From Branchiostoma floridae (lineage: Eukaryota; Chordata; Leptocardii; Amphioxiformes; Branchiostomatidae), in the NCBI RefSeq assembly GCF_000003815.2, contig NC_049982.1, forward strand, positions 25,547,508 to 25,611,507: a stretch of DNA of 64,000 nucleotides, in the 5' to 3' direction. This document shows positions 45,401 through 57,200 of the stretch, one piece after another; within the stretch, counting starts at the first letter, position 1; each line of letters starts with the position of its first letter. The notes beneath the pieces were generated by a model. The model made no database searches and had not been told where the DNA came from. It saw nothing but the letters and a program-made list of their open reading frames with translations. A program made the translations under genes and the position numbers.

Positions 45401-45993
45401 TCCCCGACAGACTGCTCGGCACGCGTACGGTTTGTACGGGCTTGACAACAGGCGCCACCAACGAAACAACAAGACGGTACAGAACTATCCAAAATGTGTA
45501 TCAACTCACCTTTCGTCTTGTACCCCAATGGTTTCACTTTCGGAGCCGTCTGTAAGAAGCTGTAAGGTTGAGGAGACTGGAGAGTTGGAGATGCCATGGT
45601 TCCCGGATGGTCAGCGACTAGACGTTCTAGGAGAGTGGCGGTCTGTGCCTGTGTCTCAGCGGCGGGGATGTGGTGTTCCTTACCGGCGACGACTCGAGAC
45701 TTGCCGTCGGTCCCTGCCTGATCGAACTGGTGGCCGAGGATGGAGCGGATGCTGAAGGACATGCTGCCGCACGGGGCCGGGGAGGGACGGAGGGTTGGCG
45801 TCGGTCTGAATAGCCCCGTTGCGGCACCGGCTGCTGTGGTGGCACGGAACGCTTCCAGCGCGCCCAGGTCCATGATGCGGGCGGGGACGGTGAAGTAGGC
45901 GGCGGCGGCCAGGGGACGACAGACCGGGAACACGCCCGACACGGTCCCGGTGGTGGTCGTACAGAGTCCAGTGGTCATGATCGCACTCTCCAT
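39456..45993 (-). CDS. NOTO: Notochord homeobox transcription factor Not
   Basis: Three minus-strand exons: 45993-45510 (donor AAAG|gtgagt), 41014-40830 (acceptor ctag, donor gcgcag|gtacgg) and 39632-39456, giving ~281 aa. Exon 1 carries the eh1 Groucho-binding motif FSIRSILG at residue ~91. The homeodomain starts at residue ~178 ([19 protein letters not shown]) and contains [20 protein letters not shown]. It continues after the intron as [15 protein letters not shown] with Gln50. The QQYMVGSER signature and the EQLERLE helix are diagnostic of the Not/floating head family. Not genes act in the vertebrate node and notochord downstream of axial patterning. The intron after homeodomain residue 44 is a frequent homeobox intron position. 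Intron 2 contains the 100-N gap and a palindrome cluster. Confidence 0.95.
40139..40312. repeat. Nested palindrome cluster in Not intron 2
   Basis: AGTTTCTCCTAGGAGAAACT (40183-40202) is a perfect 20-bp palindrome. GATCCCGATCGCAATCTGTAC (40222-40242, 21 bp) pairs with 40266-40286. Further CCTAGGAGA units and GATCGCGATC complete a highly self-complementary 170-bp block. Confidence 0.8.
40557..40656. other. Assembly gap (N)
   Basis: Exactly 100 N, the usual placeholder for a gap of unknown length. It lies in Not intron 2. Confidence 1.
41180..41345 (-). mobile_element. tRNA-headed SINE fragment in Not intron 1
   Basis: GGGAAAGGCACT, CACTTCACCCAGGTGTAAAA and the decayed head near 41320 match the minus-strand family at 53765-53955. 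Confidence 0.55.
41350..45500 (-). other. Not intron 1, mostly unassigned
   Basis: A 4.5-kb intron between Not exons 1 and 2. It holds a SINE fragment, a degraded hairpin (42244-42293) and A+T-rich sequence. Any developmental enhancer here cannot be recognised without comparison to another species. Confidence 0.4.
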
Positions 45994-46304
45994 CTCCGTT
46001 TCTTTCTTTCTTTTACTTCTCAAACTTTTTTTATAGAAAGTGTTTGGACAGATATCTGAGAGTTTCAGCAATATCGCACACTGAGACGTCCGTTTTACCT
46101 GTATGTGTATCAGACGAAGAAGGATGAACGCTAACACCGTCAGCAGGTCGAGCCTCCGTCGCGTCGGAAACACGCCCTCAGCCTTTGAAGTGGAAATCCA
46201 CGCCGCTAATTGGACAGCTCGTAATCGAATCAATTCAGACCGACGAATCAAAAGGTTTTCTTCAGAGGTTCCCCACTTTCGTTTAGTAGACAATGCCAAG
46301 TAGG

Positions 46305-46372
46305 TTATAACCTCCTTGACAATACACAAGTGTGTGGTAAACCAAGGAGGTTGAATCTTTCAACCTCCTTGG
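46305..46372. repeat. Paired AACCTCCTTG hairpins upstream of Not
   Basis: CCAAGGAGGTTG and CAACCTCCTTGG form a perfect hairpin at 46342-46372. A third inverted copy, AACCTCCTTG, lies at 46309, giving two alternative stems. A further hairpin of the same sequence is at 47029-47068. Confidence 0.7.
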
Positions 46373-46436
46373 GTAAACTGAAGAAATGAAGTTCGCTTCT
46401 TTGCTGTCGTTCCCGTCCTGCAGCAGATTCCGCGGT

Positions 46437-46522
46437 GGCAAATTTGACCCCTCTGCCGGCTGAAGTCCTTCCCCAGCTTATGTTACTGTTTTATGCCACC
46501 GGAGGAATCTGCTTGGAGATTA
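46437..46522. mobile_element. 5'-truncated copy of the TAATCTCC MITE
   Basis: CAGATTCCGCGGTGGCAAAT, the GCCGGCTGAAGTCC interior and the end GGAATCTGCTTGGAGATTA match 27313-27475. The first ~11 bp of the left terminus and the target duplication are missing. Confidence 0.75.
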
Positions 46523-46947
46523 AAGAAAGCCCTCTAACAAAGTCTCCCAGGTCTTAAGTTCCTGTCTTCCAAACAAGAATCGTTACGGAAACAGTAATGT
46601 AAATTTTAGGCAGAAGTTGGGAAGGGTTGGACTGCATTCTATTTTGTTTTGAATATCAGGTTTGACAATGTATGACTTCAACCGCTACCTTCCAATATCC
46701 CGAATAGGCAAAGCGTCACCAGCTCTTCGTATGAACAGGTGAAACAGAGAATATAAGACACAAGCCTAGAGAACATGTTATGATTTTTACCAGCTAAGAA
46801 CACTTGTAGACCGTTCAAGATTTCATTTTCTCCGTTTCCGCGGTTTTGCAGAAAGTGGGCAATGACGTCACCACTAAGTCCTCTATCGCATCTTATATGT
46901 CTGAAGGGAGTCAATTCACGTTATACACAGCTAAGGTTAACGTCGCA

Positions 46948-47190
46948 CTTCCACAAAGGGGCCCGGCCGGGCATTTTTTTGGGGGGGGGGGGCGAAATTG
47001 CGATATAAAAGACAACTAAAACACAAAACCAAGGAGGTTAACATCACTTGATCATGTTAACCTCCTTGACAAAACAGACCAAAAATAATTTAACATGACT
47101 TGTGCATATTTATTGGCATAATCTTTAATTTTTCGTTTCCGGCCGGGGCCTAGCCGGGGCCCAGATAGGAAAGTCAGGAAATGTGCAAGT
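46948..47190. mobile_element. GC-rich inverted-repeat element with nested hairpin
   Basis: GGGGCCCGGCCGGGCATTTT and TTTCCGGCCGGGGCCTAGCC form outer arms. The CCAAGGAGGTTAACAT / ATGTTAACCTCCTTG hairpin (47029-47068) sits inside. Confidence 0.55.
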
Positions 47191-48415
47191 GACGTAGACC
47201 TATATCGTAAATGGGGTCATTTTTTTACCATTGATATACATCGCGTAATACACTCTATACATTGTGTGAATTTGACATGTGTCTGTCTTTGTGTCCTGCA
47301 TGTATTACATGTAGTCCGACCTATGACCAGCTGCGTCTCTGGGGTTTTGGCGATTGTTACTTTCAGGATAATTTGTCCCGAGCTTGTCAAACCTGCTCCA
47401 ATTTGCTAACAGGATGAACTCGGGGCCCATCACACGCATGAGTTCTTCCGCGACAATATTAGATAAAGCCGGTTCCTTTGCACGACAATCCCACCTATTT
47501 CACAGTTGACCAAGTCGACAAGCGTCCCGCCGAGGTTGGGACAAAATGAGAAAATTTGTACCGTGCTCACTCAGTTGAAAGAAGCGAGATTATTCTTTCC
47601 TTCCTTCTGTAAGAACCATACCTATATACCCCATAACACCGTAAGTTAAGTTCCGTAGCCCTCGCCACGATTTCAAGATTTGAGACTACTTTCTAAACTT
47701 TCTTAGAACGTGAGAAATAACAGTACAACTGTGTATTCATTGGGTGAGCTGCTTTGGTGTTCAGTGGTGTGGATGAGCTCCAATATAGACTGCCCAGTGT
47801 TTCATTATGTGAACACATGACTGTGTTCCTATTTAGTAGAGTACAATGACCAACTAGTTCGATTCGACACAGTTTCTGCACTTATTTAAACCTCATTGGT
47901 AATGCTTTAACGTTACTAGATAGCTTCACACAACGCCCTTTCTTTTCTTTCTTCTATCCTGTCCCCTTTCTATCTATCTCTTTTTGTTGTCTTTCTCTCT
48001 TAGAATACATGGAACGGATTCTCTTTTGAAAGAACTAATGTCAAGTACATTTGTAGTTGGCACGGGTGCCAAAGTTACCCCGATTCCCACATCATTCTGA
48101 AATCTGGACCACTTCTGTAACAACCAATCAGCGAGCTGGATTTCTAAATTAATCAACTTCACCCAACAACTTTACTAGTTCTTGGCGCCCCCTTGGGACA
48201 ATACTACAGTTGTGTGTCACTGTTAGAACTAATCGCCTTTAGCTTAGGATAACTGGATTTATCTCAGAGGTTAATCGTGGATAATCTGATTAAACGATTA
48301 CTAGTACTTTTTCAATTAAACAGATAGTGGAATACATCGTCAGTTCATTCTTGTGAACTGAAGTGATGGTTGTCACTAGAATTGTCCGGAAATAATCTCC
48401 GTATCTTCTCCAGTT
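47191..48415. other. Intergenic, nothing recognised
   Basis: No exon-like open frame, RNA gene or clear repeat was seen. Confidence 0.35.
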
Positions 48416-48419
48416 GGAG

Positions 48420-48452
48420 CAAGGACGTTACATCAGATGTAACGTCCTTGGT
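48420..48452. repeat. Short perfect hairpin
   Basis: CAAGGACGTTACAT and ATGTAACGTCCTTG pair perfectly around a 3-nt loop; a member of the CCAAGG...CCTTGG hairpin set. Confidence 0.7.
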
Positions 48453-48511
48453 TGGAGAGATTGAACTGGATATCTGACCTTCGTCAACGCATCACAATGG
48501 AGGTTCTTTAA

Positions 48512-48847
48512 GCTAATGGCACAACCTGCCATACGTGCAAATACGTGCTGTCTACGTGCCAAAACGTGGGATCCGTGGGATCTTTTGGGATCCGTAAGTG
48601 GTACGTACCGCCTCCGTATGAACTCGTAGGAAATCCGACGGATTTTGGAGCACACAGACACGCCGTAGAACTTTACGTGTAAGCAAAACTTTGTGTGCCA
48701 TCGGGCTGCGGATTCGCGCCCCGTACGCGCCAGTACGGGCGACGCGCCTGTCCTGTACAGCTTGAACGTTTTCAGAAATACTTGTGCGTGGCGGACTTGG
48801 CCTCCCAAAAAAACATACGGACAAATTGCACCGGTTGTGCCCTTAGC
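48512..48847. mobile_element. MITE with GCTAATGGCACAACC ends
   Basis: GCTAATGGCACAACC at the left and GGTTGTGCCCTTAGC at the right are inverted with one mismatch, bordered by TTTA-like sequence on both sides. The interior is rich in TACGTGC / GCACGTA motifs. Confidence 0.6.
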
Positions 48848-50074
48848 TTTAGATAGTGAGTCTTCCAATAATTTCTATAAATGATCTCTTAATGATCGAT
48901 ATACACTTAAGGTCATGACTGTCGCGCGCCCCCAAATTTTAACTGGTTCATAACAGTTGCAGGTTTTCCATGGGAATTGAAGTTTTCTATGAAGTGGGGC
49001 GGCTGGGCCATGTGGCCGCTTTTTTAGGTGCTCATCAGTCTGTTTGTTTGTTTGTGGCGTTTGCCTTACAGTTAGGACACAGCAAGTACAGTATACGTAA
49101 TCTTTATGGATGACATCCTATGCAGACTGCAAAAATAATGAGGTAGGGCGAAAAATGGCTGGGTCGTCAGGTTTATGCTAGGCCTTATGTAAACATACAT
49201 ACGTATAACGTTAGATATAACTGTATGACTTCATGCACTATCTGTATGTTTCATGTACTATCTGTGTGCAGTGGTCATACCAACATGTTTTGTTTCGTCA
49301 TACAGGCAATGCGGATCGAGATGTGAACCCGGTGGACTCATCCCGTATCAAAGAAGCCGCCATCTTCCGTTCACTTCGGGATTTCTTCTCACCGAGCCAA
49401 ACTGTTGCCGGTACAGTGCTGAAACTTCCATGGCTAGCTCCTGCTTGGACGATGATCTTTTCTATAAATTTTGGCGTTTCCTTTTCTGACTTCTCTCTTT
49501 GGATGAGACAACCCGACCAGGGCTTAAAATATATTTACCTGCCATTCGGCTCATAGTGCCCGGAAATCTATAGATGCGAAAAGTAAGACGTAGATACGAA
49601 GGTACAAACGGGAGTCCTCTCTGTGTCACACTGTTATACGTTGCTAGGACGCTAGATGGCGTTTTGTGACGAATCAGAACAGTGTTCTGGAATGCCTTTC
49701 TGTACTTCACAATAGACAATCGCAGAACAACAATTAACTTGGGCAACTTTCGTACACAATTGTTGTGGATATACTTACTTGTATTCGGTCATAATAACGC
49801 TGTATCTTCACTTTGTTACGCCATTCCTAACAGATACATGTTGACATGAGCACTAATATACAGTCGTCTTCAAAATGTCGACCTGTCCTTGGTGCTGAAA
49901 GTATTATCAGATGATCACTTGGAAAAGATGTTCGAAAATTTTAAGCACTTCGTCAGAAGCGAGCTTTGTTGTAAAACCAACCGCAATTGCAGAAATGCAG
50001 AGCAACCTATATAACAGATATTGATACTGTTTTTGATAACAAAAGGTAACGTTTATAGTAACGTTTCTTGACCC

Positions 50075-50206
50075 TACTCTCCAAGCAGAGGTTAGGCTCC
50101 GGCTGTTTTCTAAAAAGTTTTAAGTCATTTCTATCGGGCTTTCTATTTTGTACTGTTTCTTGATGTCTCGTGGTCTAACGTGAGCCTAACCTCTGCTTTG
50201 AGAGTA
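50075..50206. mobile_element. 132-bp MITE, TACTCTCCAAGCAGAGG family
   Basis: TACTCTCCAAGCAGAGGTTA and TAACCTCTGCTTTGAGAGTA are inverted ends and the following GGCTC / GAGCC also pairs. Flanks CTTGACCC and CTCGACCC are a near match (7 of 8, offset by one). Confidence 0.75.
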
Positions 50207-50374
50207 ACTCGACCCGCCCTTTCTTTAGCAAACTTTCTTTTTGGACACGGCCGAAAATTGATGCACAGTGCTGATATGTTACAAGTACTACACAGGGTGG
50301 GATATGGACATCACTTTGGGGAAGTTGGTTGAGAAATTAAAGCCTACAAATATTAAATATAGATATAGGCTTAT

Positions 50375-50712
50375 GTGGGATCGCGTGGCGTAATCTGCAA
50401 CGTACTTGGCTCAGGTCCCAAAAGGTCCCGGATTTGAATCCTGCCTTGTCATTGATCTTGTGCCCTTCGGAAAGTCAAGACTTTCCTCACTTGTGAAGAT
50501 GTCCCGTGTTTGAGGAGAGCTGCATTCACGCACGTTAAAGAACCCATGGCCACCACACCTTTCAAAAAAGGGCATGCCTTGGTGTGCGATGGAGAAAATA
50601 ATTCTGTCTGCCCCGGCGAACCTCCGTCTCGTATCAGCCATGACAGCCTTACAGTGGTTTACATCATTCACCCAGCCCGGAGACCTGGCGCATCCCCGTC
50701 TTGTAAATCAAC
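50375..50712 (+). mobile_element. Full-length tRNA-derived SINE
   Basis: A head with GGCGTAATCTGCAACG (box-A-like) and GGATTTGAATCC (box B) is followed by a ~270-bp body ending GGAGACCTGGCGCATCCCCG. Fragments of the same 3' end are at 2509 and 63932. The head does not fold as an intact tRNA. Confidence 0.72.
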
Positions 50713-50714
50713 TT

Positions 50715-50972
50715 AAGGTACACTCTCACTGCACTTGCGTCAAGTTTGCGTCGCTGCGGGGTTTCAAAGATACTAGTACTCAGCGAATAAGATGCGAACG
50801 AGATAAAGAACGATTTACTTTTTGTGTATTTTGTCGTCTTCTAAGCCATACTTTTGCGTTTTACGCAATATCTAAATTATAAAAAGTCGGAGAAAATAAC
50901 AAAAAAGTGACGCAATGAATGAACCCCGCAGTGACGCAAGCTTGACGCAAGTTCAGTGAGAGTGCACCCTAA
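50715..50972. mobile_element. MITE with GGTACACTCTCACTG ends
   Basis: CACTCTCACTGCACTTGCG...GCTGCGGGGTT pairs with CCCCGCAGTGACGCAAG ... CAGTGAGAGTGCACCC. TTAA precedes the left end and TAA follows the right. Confidence 0.7.
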
Positions 50973-51276
50973 CGAAAGGGTATGTCACAGTCGACCAATG
51001 ATGATATACCTACAACAAGACTGACGGAGACTGTGTAACATAGCATGTCATGCCGTGCAGAGTGCTTAGCAAAAGGATTGAACTTTTAATATCGCATATA
51101 CCTCATATGCATATGTGAAACTAAAAATGTATACACACTGAATAATTGATCATCGAGTAGGAGCCTTTGTGAAACTTGAATTCCTATCTCCAAACACGTC
51201 ATTTGTTTCTTCACCGCGGTGGTACACACACACGTACACGGTGGATGGTGAGGCGGTGAGGTAAACTATCCCCGCC

Positions 51277-54200
51277 ATGAGGCTCTGCCCGGGGCCGGCT
51301 CTCGGGGGCTTACTGCTGCTGCTGACGGCAGGTAAGAATAGCTTCTACCAGGCTCCACCTACCTGGTAGGGATGACTCTCCCCCTACTTTTCTCCCACCT
51401 GTCTCTCCCGAGACGCTCCTCGAGTCACTACATGTAACAGTGGACGAAGTACGCCAACAACTCCTCACGCTTAAAGTTGGGAAGTCTTGTGGTCCAGACG
51501 ACATTACACCAAACCTCTTACGGCGCGTGGCTGACCCTATCTCGGCACCTCTGACCAAATTGTTCAACATGTCGCTGTCCCGCGGCCAAGTGCCCTCCAT
51601 GTGGAAAGACGCAAACGTCACACCAATTCACAAAGGTGGCAGTCGCCATGTTCCCAACAATTACAGGCCAATATCCCTTCTGAATATCATTCCAAAAGTC
51701 CTGGAAAACCTCATAAACAAACGCCTGGTGGAGCACATCCGCCCAATGCTGACTCAACACCAAAGTGGCTTTCGCTCGAAAGACAACACAACTCTCCAGC
51801 TACTCCGTCTGGTGGACGAGTGGACCAAAGCCATGGACAGAGGAGAGGTGGTCGGAGTCGCATTTTTGGACCTACGCAAGGCCTTCGATAAGGTTTGGCA
51901 TAAGGGCCTCCTAGCCAAACTTGAAGGGTACGGAATTCGAGGGCCCGTTCTTGAGTGGTTTGCAAGCTACCTCACAGATCGACGTCAGCGAGTAGTTGTT
52001 AACGGTGCGACATCCGACTGGAAGACCCCCCTTGCTGGAGTCCCACAAGGCTCTGTTCTAGGGCCCACACTCTTTATATTATACATTAATGACTTACCCT
52101 ACAGATGTACTGCATGCGCGGCGAACTTGTTCGCTGATGATACTTCAGTCTCAACATCCCATCGGTCCATCTCCATCGTTACAGACTCACTCAACAAGGA
52201 TTTGGCCACTGTATCTGACTGGTTGCTATGCTGGAAACTCGAGGCCAACGGAGACAAGTGTAAGGTCATGTACCTCACTTCCCGCCCCCTCCCACGTACG
52301 ATCCCACCAGTCATCCTGGCCGGCACCACACTACAGATTGTCTACAGCTTCAAACACCTAGGCGTGACCATGACTCACAAACTTACCTGGTCCCTCCACG
52401 TTGAAGCTACAACAAACAAGGCCAGACGTACAGCCGGCATGCTCTGCTCTCTACGGAAGAAAATCCCCAAGACCACACTACTACAGTTGTACAAAACTTT
52501 GACTAGACCGGTGCTGGAATACGCAGACATCGTTTGGTCAGGCCTGACCAAACGCGACGAAAAACTCATCGAATCTGTTCAGTACCGGGTCGCCAGAGTG
52601 ATTAGTGGTCATCACGGATTTCCTTACCCTTCCTATCGTACTGTTTACGCCCACCTTGGTCTTCCATCGCTCACCTTTCGCCGCAAATTCCACACACTGA
52701 CTGCCCTATTCAAACTGAGGAATGGACACTGCCCACCCCACCTCTGCAACCTCGTTCCCACTACCAGATCACCAGCCATTCAATCCAGATACCCTCTTAG
52801 AAATGGAAACAACTTGTCAATACCACTTCCCAAAAGCACAAGAACTCAGAAAACCTTCTTCCACAGAGCCACTCAGTTATGGAATAATCTCACACCCGAA
52901 ACACAAACAGCTCCCACAATATCATCCTTCAAGGCCAAAGCCTGGCTCTCACTCGGTGACCCATTCTCTGTGAACTAATGTAACTATTTCTTTTGTACAG
53001 ATTGTATAGATATGTATATAATGTAAATTTTGTAACCGTTTTGCTTAAACAATGTAAGTTAACGCTGGTGATTTTATGATTCTGTGTTTATTGCAGAAAA
53101 TTGTATTTGTTATATTTAACATGTATGTATTCTCTCCCAGGGCTAGCCCTTGACAATAGCCCATGGCTAGTTGGGCAGCCCTGGCTGTACGCACTCAGCC
53201 GAACGAATAAATAAATAAATAAATAAATAAATACCAGGCTCCACAGGCCGCTGGAAAAATAGTAGAAATTGGTCAAATAAGACAGAAAACCAGCTAGAAG
53301 ATTTAGATGACCGAAGAGTACAGTTGCCGGCCAACACTCCTCGGCCAATTAACTCCTACTAGGCTTTTATTCCTGACTTGGCCAAAGTTATAAATTCCTA
53401 TTCGGCCAAGCGACAGTCTGGTAGAGACTAGGTAAGAACACAGTTTTGCCGGTTCTATATAGAGAGAGCTAATACTATAGGATGTACAATGTATTTCGTA
53501 TCACCGGAGGCATCTACCGGGCCGCGGGCGGGAGCGCCCGAAGGCCGGGAGCGATCCGAACCTTGGCAGGACCAGGACCGAGGGTGACGCGGAATACATC
53601 ATATTGCATTGTTGTTATGCTATAAACACCTGTGAAAACAGTACCAGAAGTTAAAAAAGTTTTCTGTTTGCTTTTTGGACAGAGGAGGACAATGTGACAT
53701 CGCCCTCAAGCTTAAGTTAGTAACTTATATTCAAAGTGCCACATACACAGTACAGACAGAAGGCAAAGGTAGTCTTTTCTTTTACCTCTCCTACCAAAGT
53801 CATGTACCCATTTTTACACTTGGGTGAAGTGAGGAAGGTCGTGTGAAGTGCCTTTCCCAAAGACACAACGTCGGTGGCACGGCGGGTATCGAACTCGGAA
53901 CCTCTATAAGAGTCCGAGCTGAACGCTCTACCAGTTACAATAAACGCGACGCCACAAAGAAAATTTGGTGCCCTAAAAATGGTAAGAAGCTTCAACTTCA
54001 ACGCCGTCGTCCAAACACTGTATTCAAGTCTTAGACAACGGCGTACGTGAAACTGCGTACAACTCATTTGACGGAAGCCCGTGTGATACAAGTAGGGAAA
54101 CCGAAAACCCCGATTTAGCTGACTCAGCATGATTCGACTCCAAGTCGCATGGTCTAATTCGACTAAAAAAGCGCGTGTGTAAATCGGCCCAAATACCATT

Positions 54201-57200
54201 GAATACGGCCCGCGTAACGTACGGTTCAGAACAACCATATCGAATTTACCGTAACGATGCAGTGGAAGTATCTACCGGGAGTTCGATGTCCGTAAATACT
54301 CTAGATTTTCTTAGAAATGTGAATCGCAAAACTTATCAGATACATATTTCCATGGCCGCCGCTATTTTTTTTTCATATGTAGGGAAATAGCATGCAATAT
54401 ATTCACAGGGAGCCCAATAGTCGACTTGGATTTGTTTGTTTGTTTGTTTGTTTGCCCGGTACGCGTTAAACCGCCTTATGGCGTAACACCCCAGGTCTGT
54501 ACTGAATCGCCCGGGTATACAGCTTGTACCGTTGAACAGTACAGACCTGGTTATTACGGCATGCTATGCAAATAAAGTGAGACGGCACATCAACGGATTC
54601 GAACCCAGAACCCCTGGGTTATGAATCGAACATCCTTTCGGTTGCGCGGCCACACGACCACGCTTCATAAGCAAGTCATGCTAACTTTTGAAATTTCAAC
54701 TTAAAATTTTCTACCGTACCGGTGCCCTTTTTCTATGATAACACCGTCACGTACATTTGGGTGTGGTATCATTTCTTTAATGGTCACTAATGCAATTTGC
54801 TACTGAAAACGTTTGTTCTGCGACTTACTATGATAACAACATCGACATCACTTGTATACAATAGGGGGATATTTGTAATCTCAGTCAGGAGCGCTAATAT
54901 GATTAGCTGCCTGTACCCATTGTTATGGGATAATATACCATAATAACGTTGTCACGTATACAATAGAGGCCGATGTGCAATCATTTTGATGGTTGCGAAC
55001 GTTGAATGTCACATGTTACATTGAACGTTACGTATAATGCCACAGTTCAGATAGTATAAACACAACTTTGACATAAAGAGTATTTTCTGTTCTTTTCGTC
55101 TCGGCAGATGGTCAATGTCCAGCTTTAGCCAGTATACAACAAACATTGTAAACATGACGTTCATTTGAGATGCAGCTGGAATTGATAACACCAAGGACCT
55201 CCTTGATAACACTAACGTTATGTGACGTACCAAACTTGTCGTAAACCATATCTGGTTAGTATGCTCACAAACGGGACAGTGCGTCACTGAGTCGCCAACA
55301 TGACGGACAAAAATACACAAATTGTACTATTTGAGCGGTGACAGCTTCGGGAATAAAAACAAAATTTAGTGAATTGTGAAAAGAGGAGAAAGCTAAAGGA
55401 AAAGAAGACAACTTGAATAGAGGACACAACGTTAGATATATTCATTTTTTTCCAAACAAAAACAATAAAAAAAGCCTGCATAAGACCAATGACGGTAATA
55501 ATATGGCGCACTTTATATGACTACAGTCAAAGTAATGGTTTCGTGTCGACAACAAAAAGGGATCAATGTTGGAAACCAATTTTATGTGTTGCCTTTTCTT
55601 ATGGGATTAAAATAACGTTACACCGTAATAACATCGCATGCACGCAACAGGGCAGGGAGTCACCCGAGCGCAGCCACAAAAATCCTTCAAAATCTTCCTT
55701 TTGCTTGAAAACGTTGGCCCAATATGTTGACATTTTGAGTTAGAAGGAACAGGTAGGTCTGAAGCGTTCCCATTTCGGGAAATGTGCACAATTCATCATT
55801 TTAGTTGACGTGCGGAAGGATTTGAGGTTTTGGGTGTTTCGGCGTGAATCAGGAGAATTATTTGGGGTCAAAGGTGAGGTTTCTTCCATAGAGCGGGCTT
55901 TCCTCGGAGTTTGAGTGTGTTGGTTGACCCTGTTTTGTTTGAATGTTTATAAAGAAGACCATGGAGACTTCCTGTTGGAGAAGAATGTTTAAGATTGAAA
56001 TATGGGTTAGTACTTTTTTAAGCCTTCATTCAGTGTATTTTAACATGCCTGGCTTTCCTATAAATGGACTGCGATCCCTAAAACGCATAATCCCGGCCCC
56101 CCACCCCATGTTGTACTAGTATATAATTTTGAGGCCTTTTGAACCATATTACAGTAATATCGCAGCTGTATCAGATTTGCTGAAAACATGTTGCAATGTC
56201 ATATACAGGAATATTCTGTTGTGTGGTCACCCAATTATTGAATCTCCCTAAAATTTAAAAAAAGTAATTTATATTTTGTGATTTTTAGGGTTTACGGAAA
56301 AGCCTGGGCCCAGGAGCTGGGCTGGCTAGCCTGAAAGACTACCTTTTCTGGGCCCCAAGGCTATGCATGGGGTTTGTCCTGTAGCTGAACTTTTTTTCTT
56401 AGTAAAAACTGGGTCAGTGACAATTCCAGCTGTGGGTGGGATGGAGGAAAGTTTATCATATTGCTGGACTTGCAATGAACAACTCATCCAAGACTGGAAG
56501 AAAACAGTCATAAACTAAATTCCAATTATACAACAGAAAATACTGGAAATGTTAACTTAAGATTGAAGGGAAGGGATAACTGTTACTAGGTGAAATAAAG
56601 AATACTAGGATGGGTCAGGAAATGATAGGGCGCAACATCAAATTCAAAACAGATGCCTCATGCTTTGAATGAGTGTGCCTACAGAAAGGATGGTTGGGCC
56701 TCTTATGAAGTTTCCTTGTGGGAAAACTGGGTCAGTGGTAACCCAAGACAACAGTTGGGACCCTAGGATGGGGGCTGTTTGCCAAAACATCAAATTTGAA
56801 ACAGATGTCTCAAACATCAAGTGTCAGTGAGCATGGATGTAGGAATGGATGTATGTTATGTGTAACGATTGAGTCTAGTGGTAGGAACTTGTATGTGAGG
56901 GGGGGGGGGGGATTGTATAGTGTTGTGTTATTCCTTTCTCTCATGCAGGACCATTACTGATAGACACTATATTGTAGGAATGACTGGCAGTATAGTCAAA
57001 GGAAAAGTAAATGTACTAAGCCTGGGAGTTCCTGTTGTGGATGTTGATTGTTCGTTACTATAAACCAACCCCAATCCCCCATAGATATGACCAAACTTTT
57101 GCCTTCTGTCCAATGCACCCTGCATGTACTGGAATTGTCGGTTACCCAGTTTTAGGTTTTAAAAAAATCCACTATCAGCCAAAACCCCAACCATAGCCTT

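Noticed and set aside
45432-45845. Plus-strand ORFs of 60-107 aa over Not exon 1
   Set aside because: Shadows of the GC-rich coding exon on the other strand.
50380-50450. Apparent tRNA gene
   Set aside because: Box A and B are present but there is no cloverleaf, and the body matches fragments at 2509 and 63932; it is a SINE head.
54580-54662. Apparent tRNA gene (minus strand, CAT anticodon-like)
   Set aside because: Acceptor ends do not pair, and the sequence runs on into a SINE body and (CAAA)n tail.
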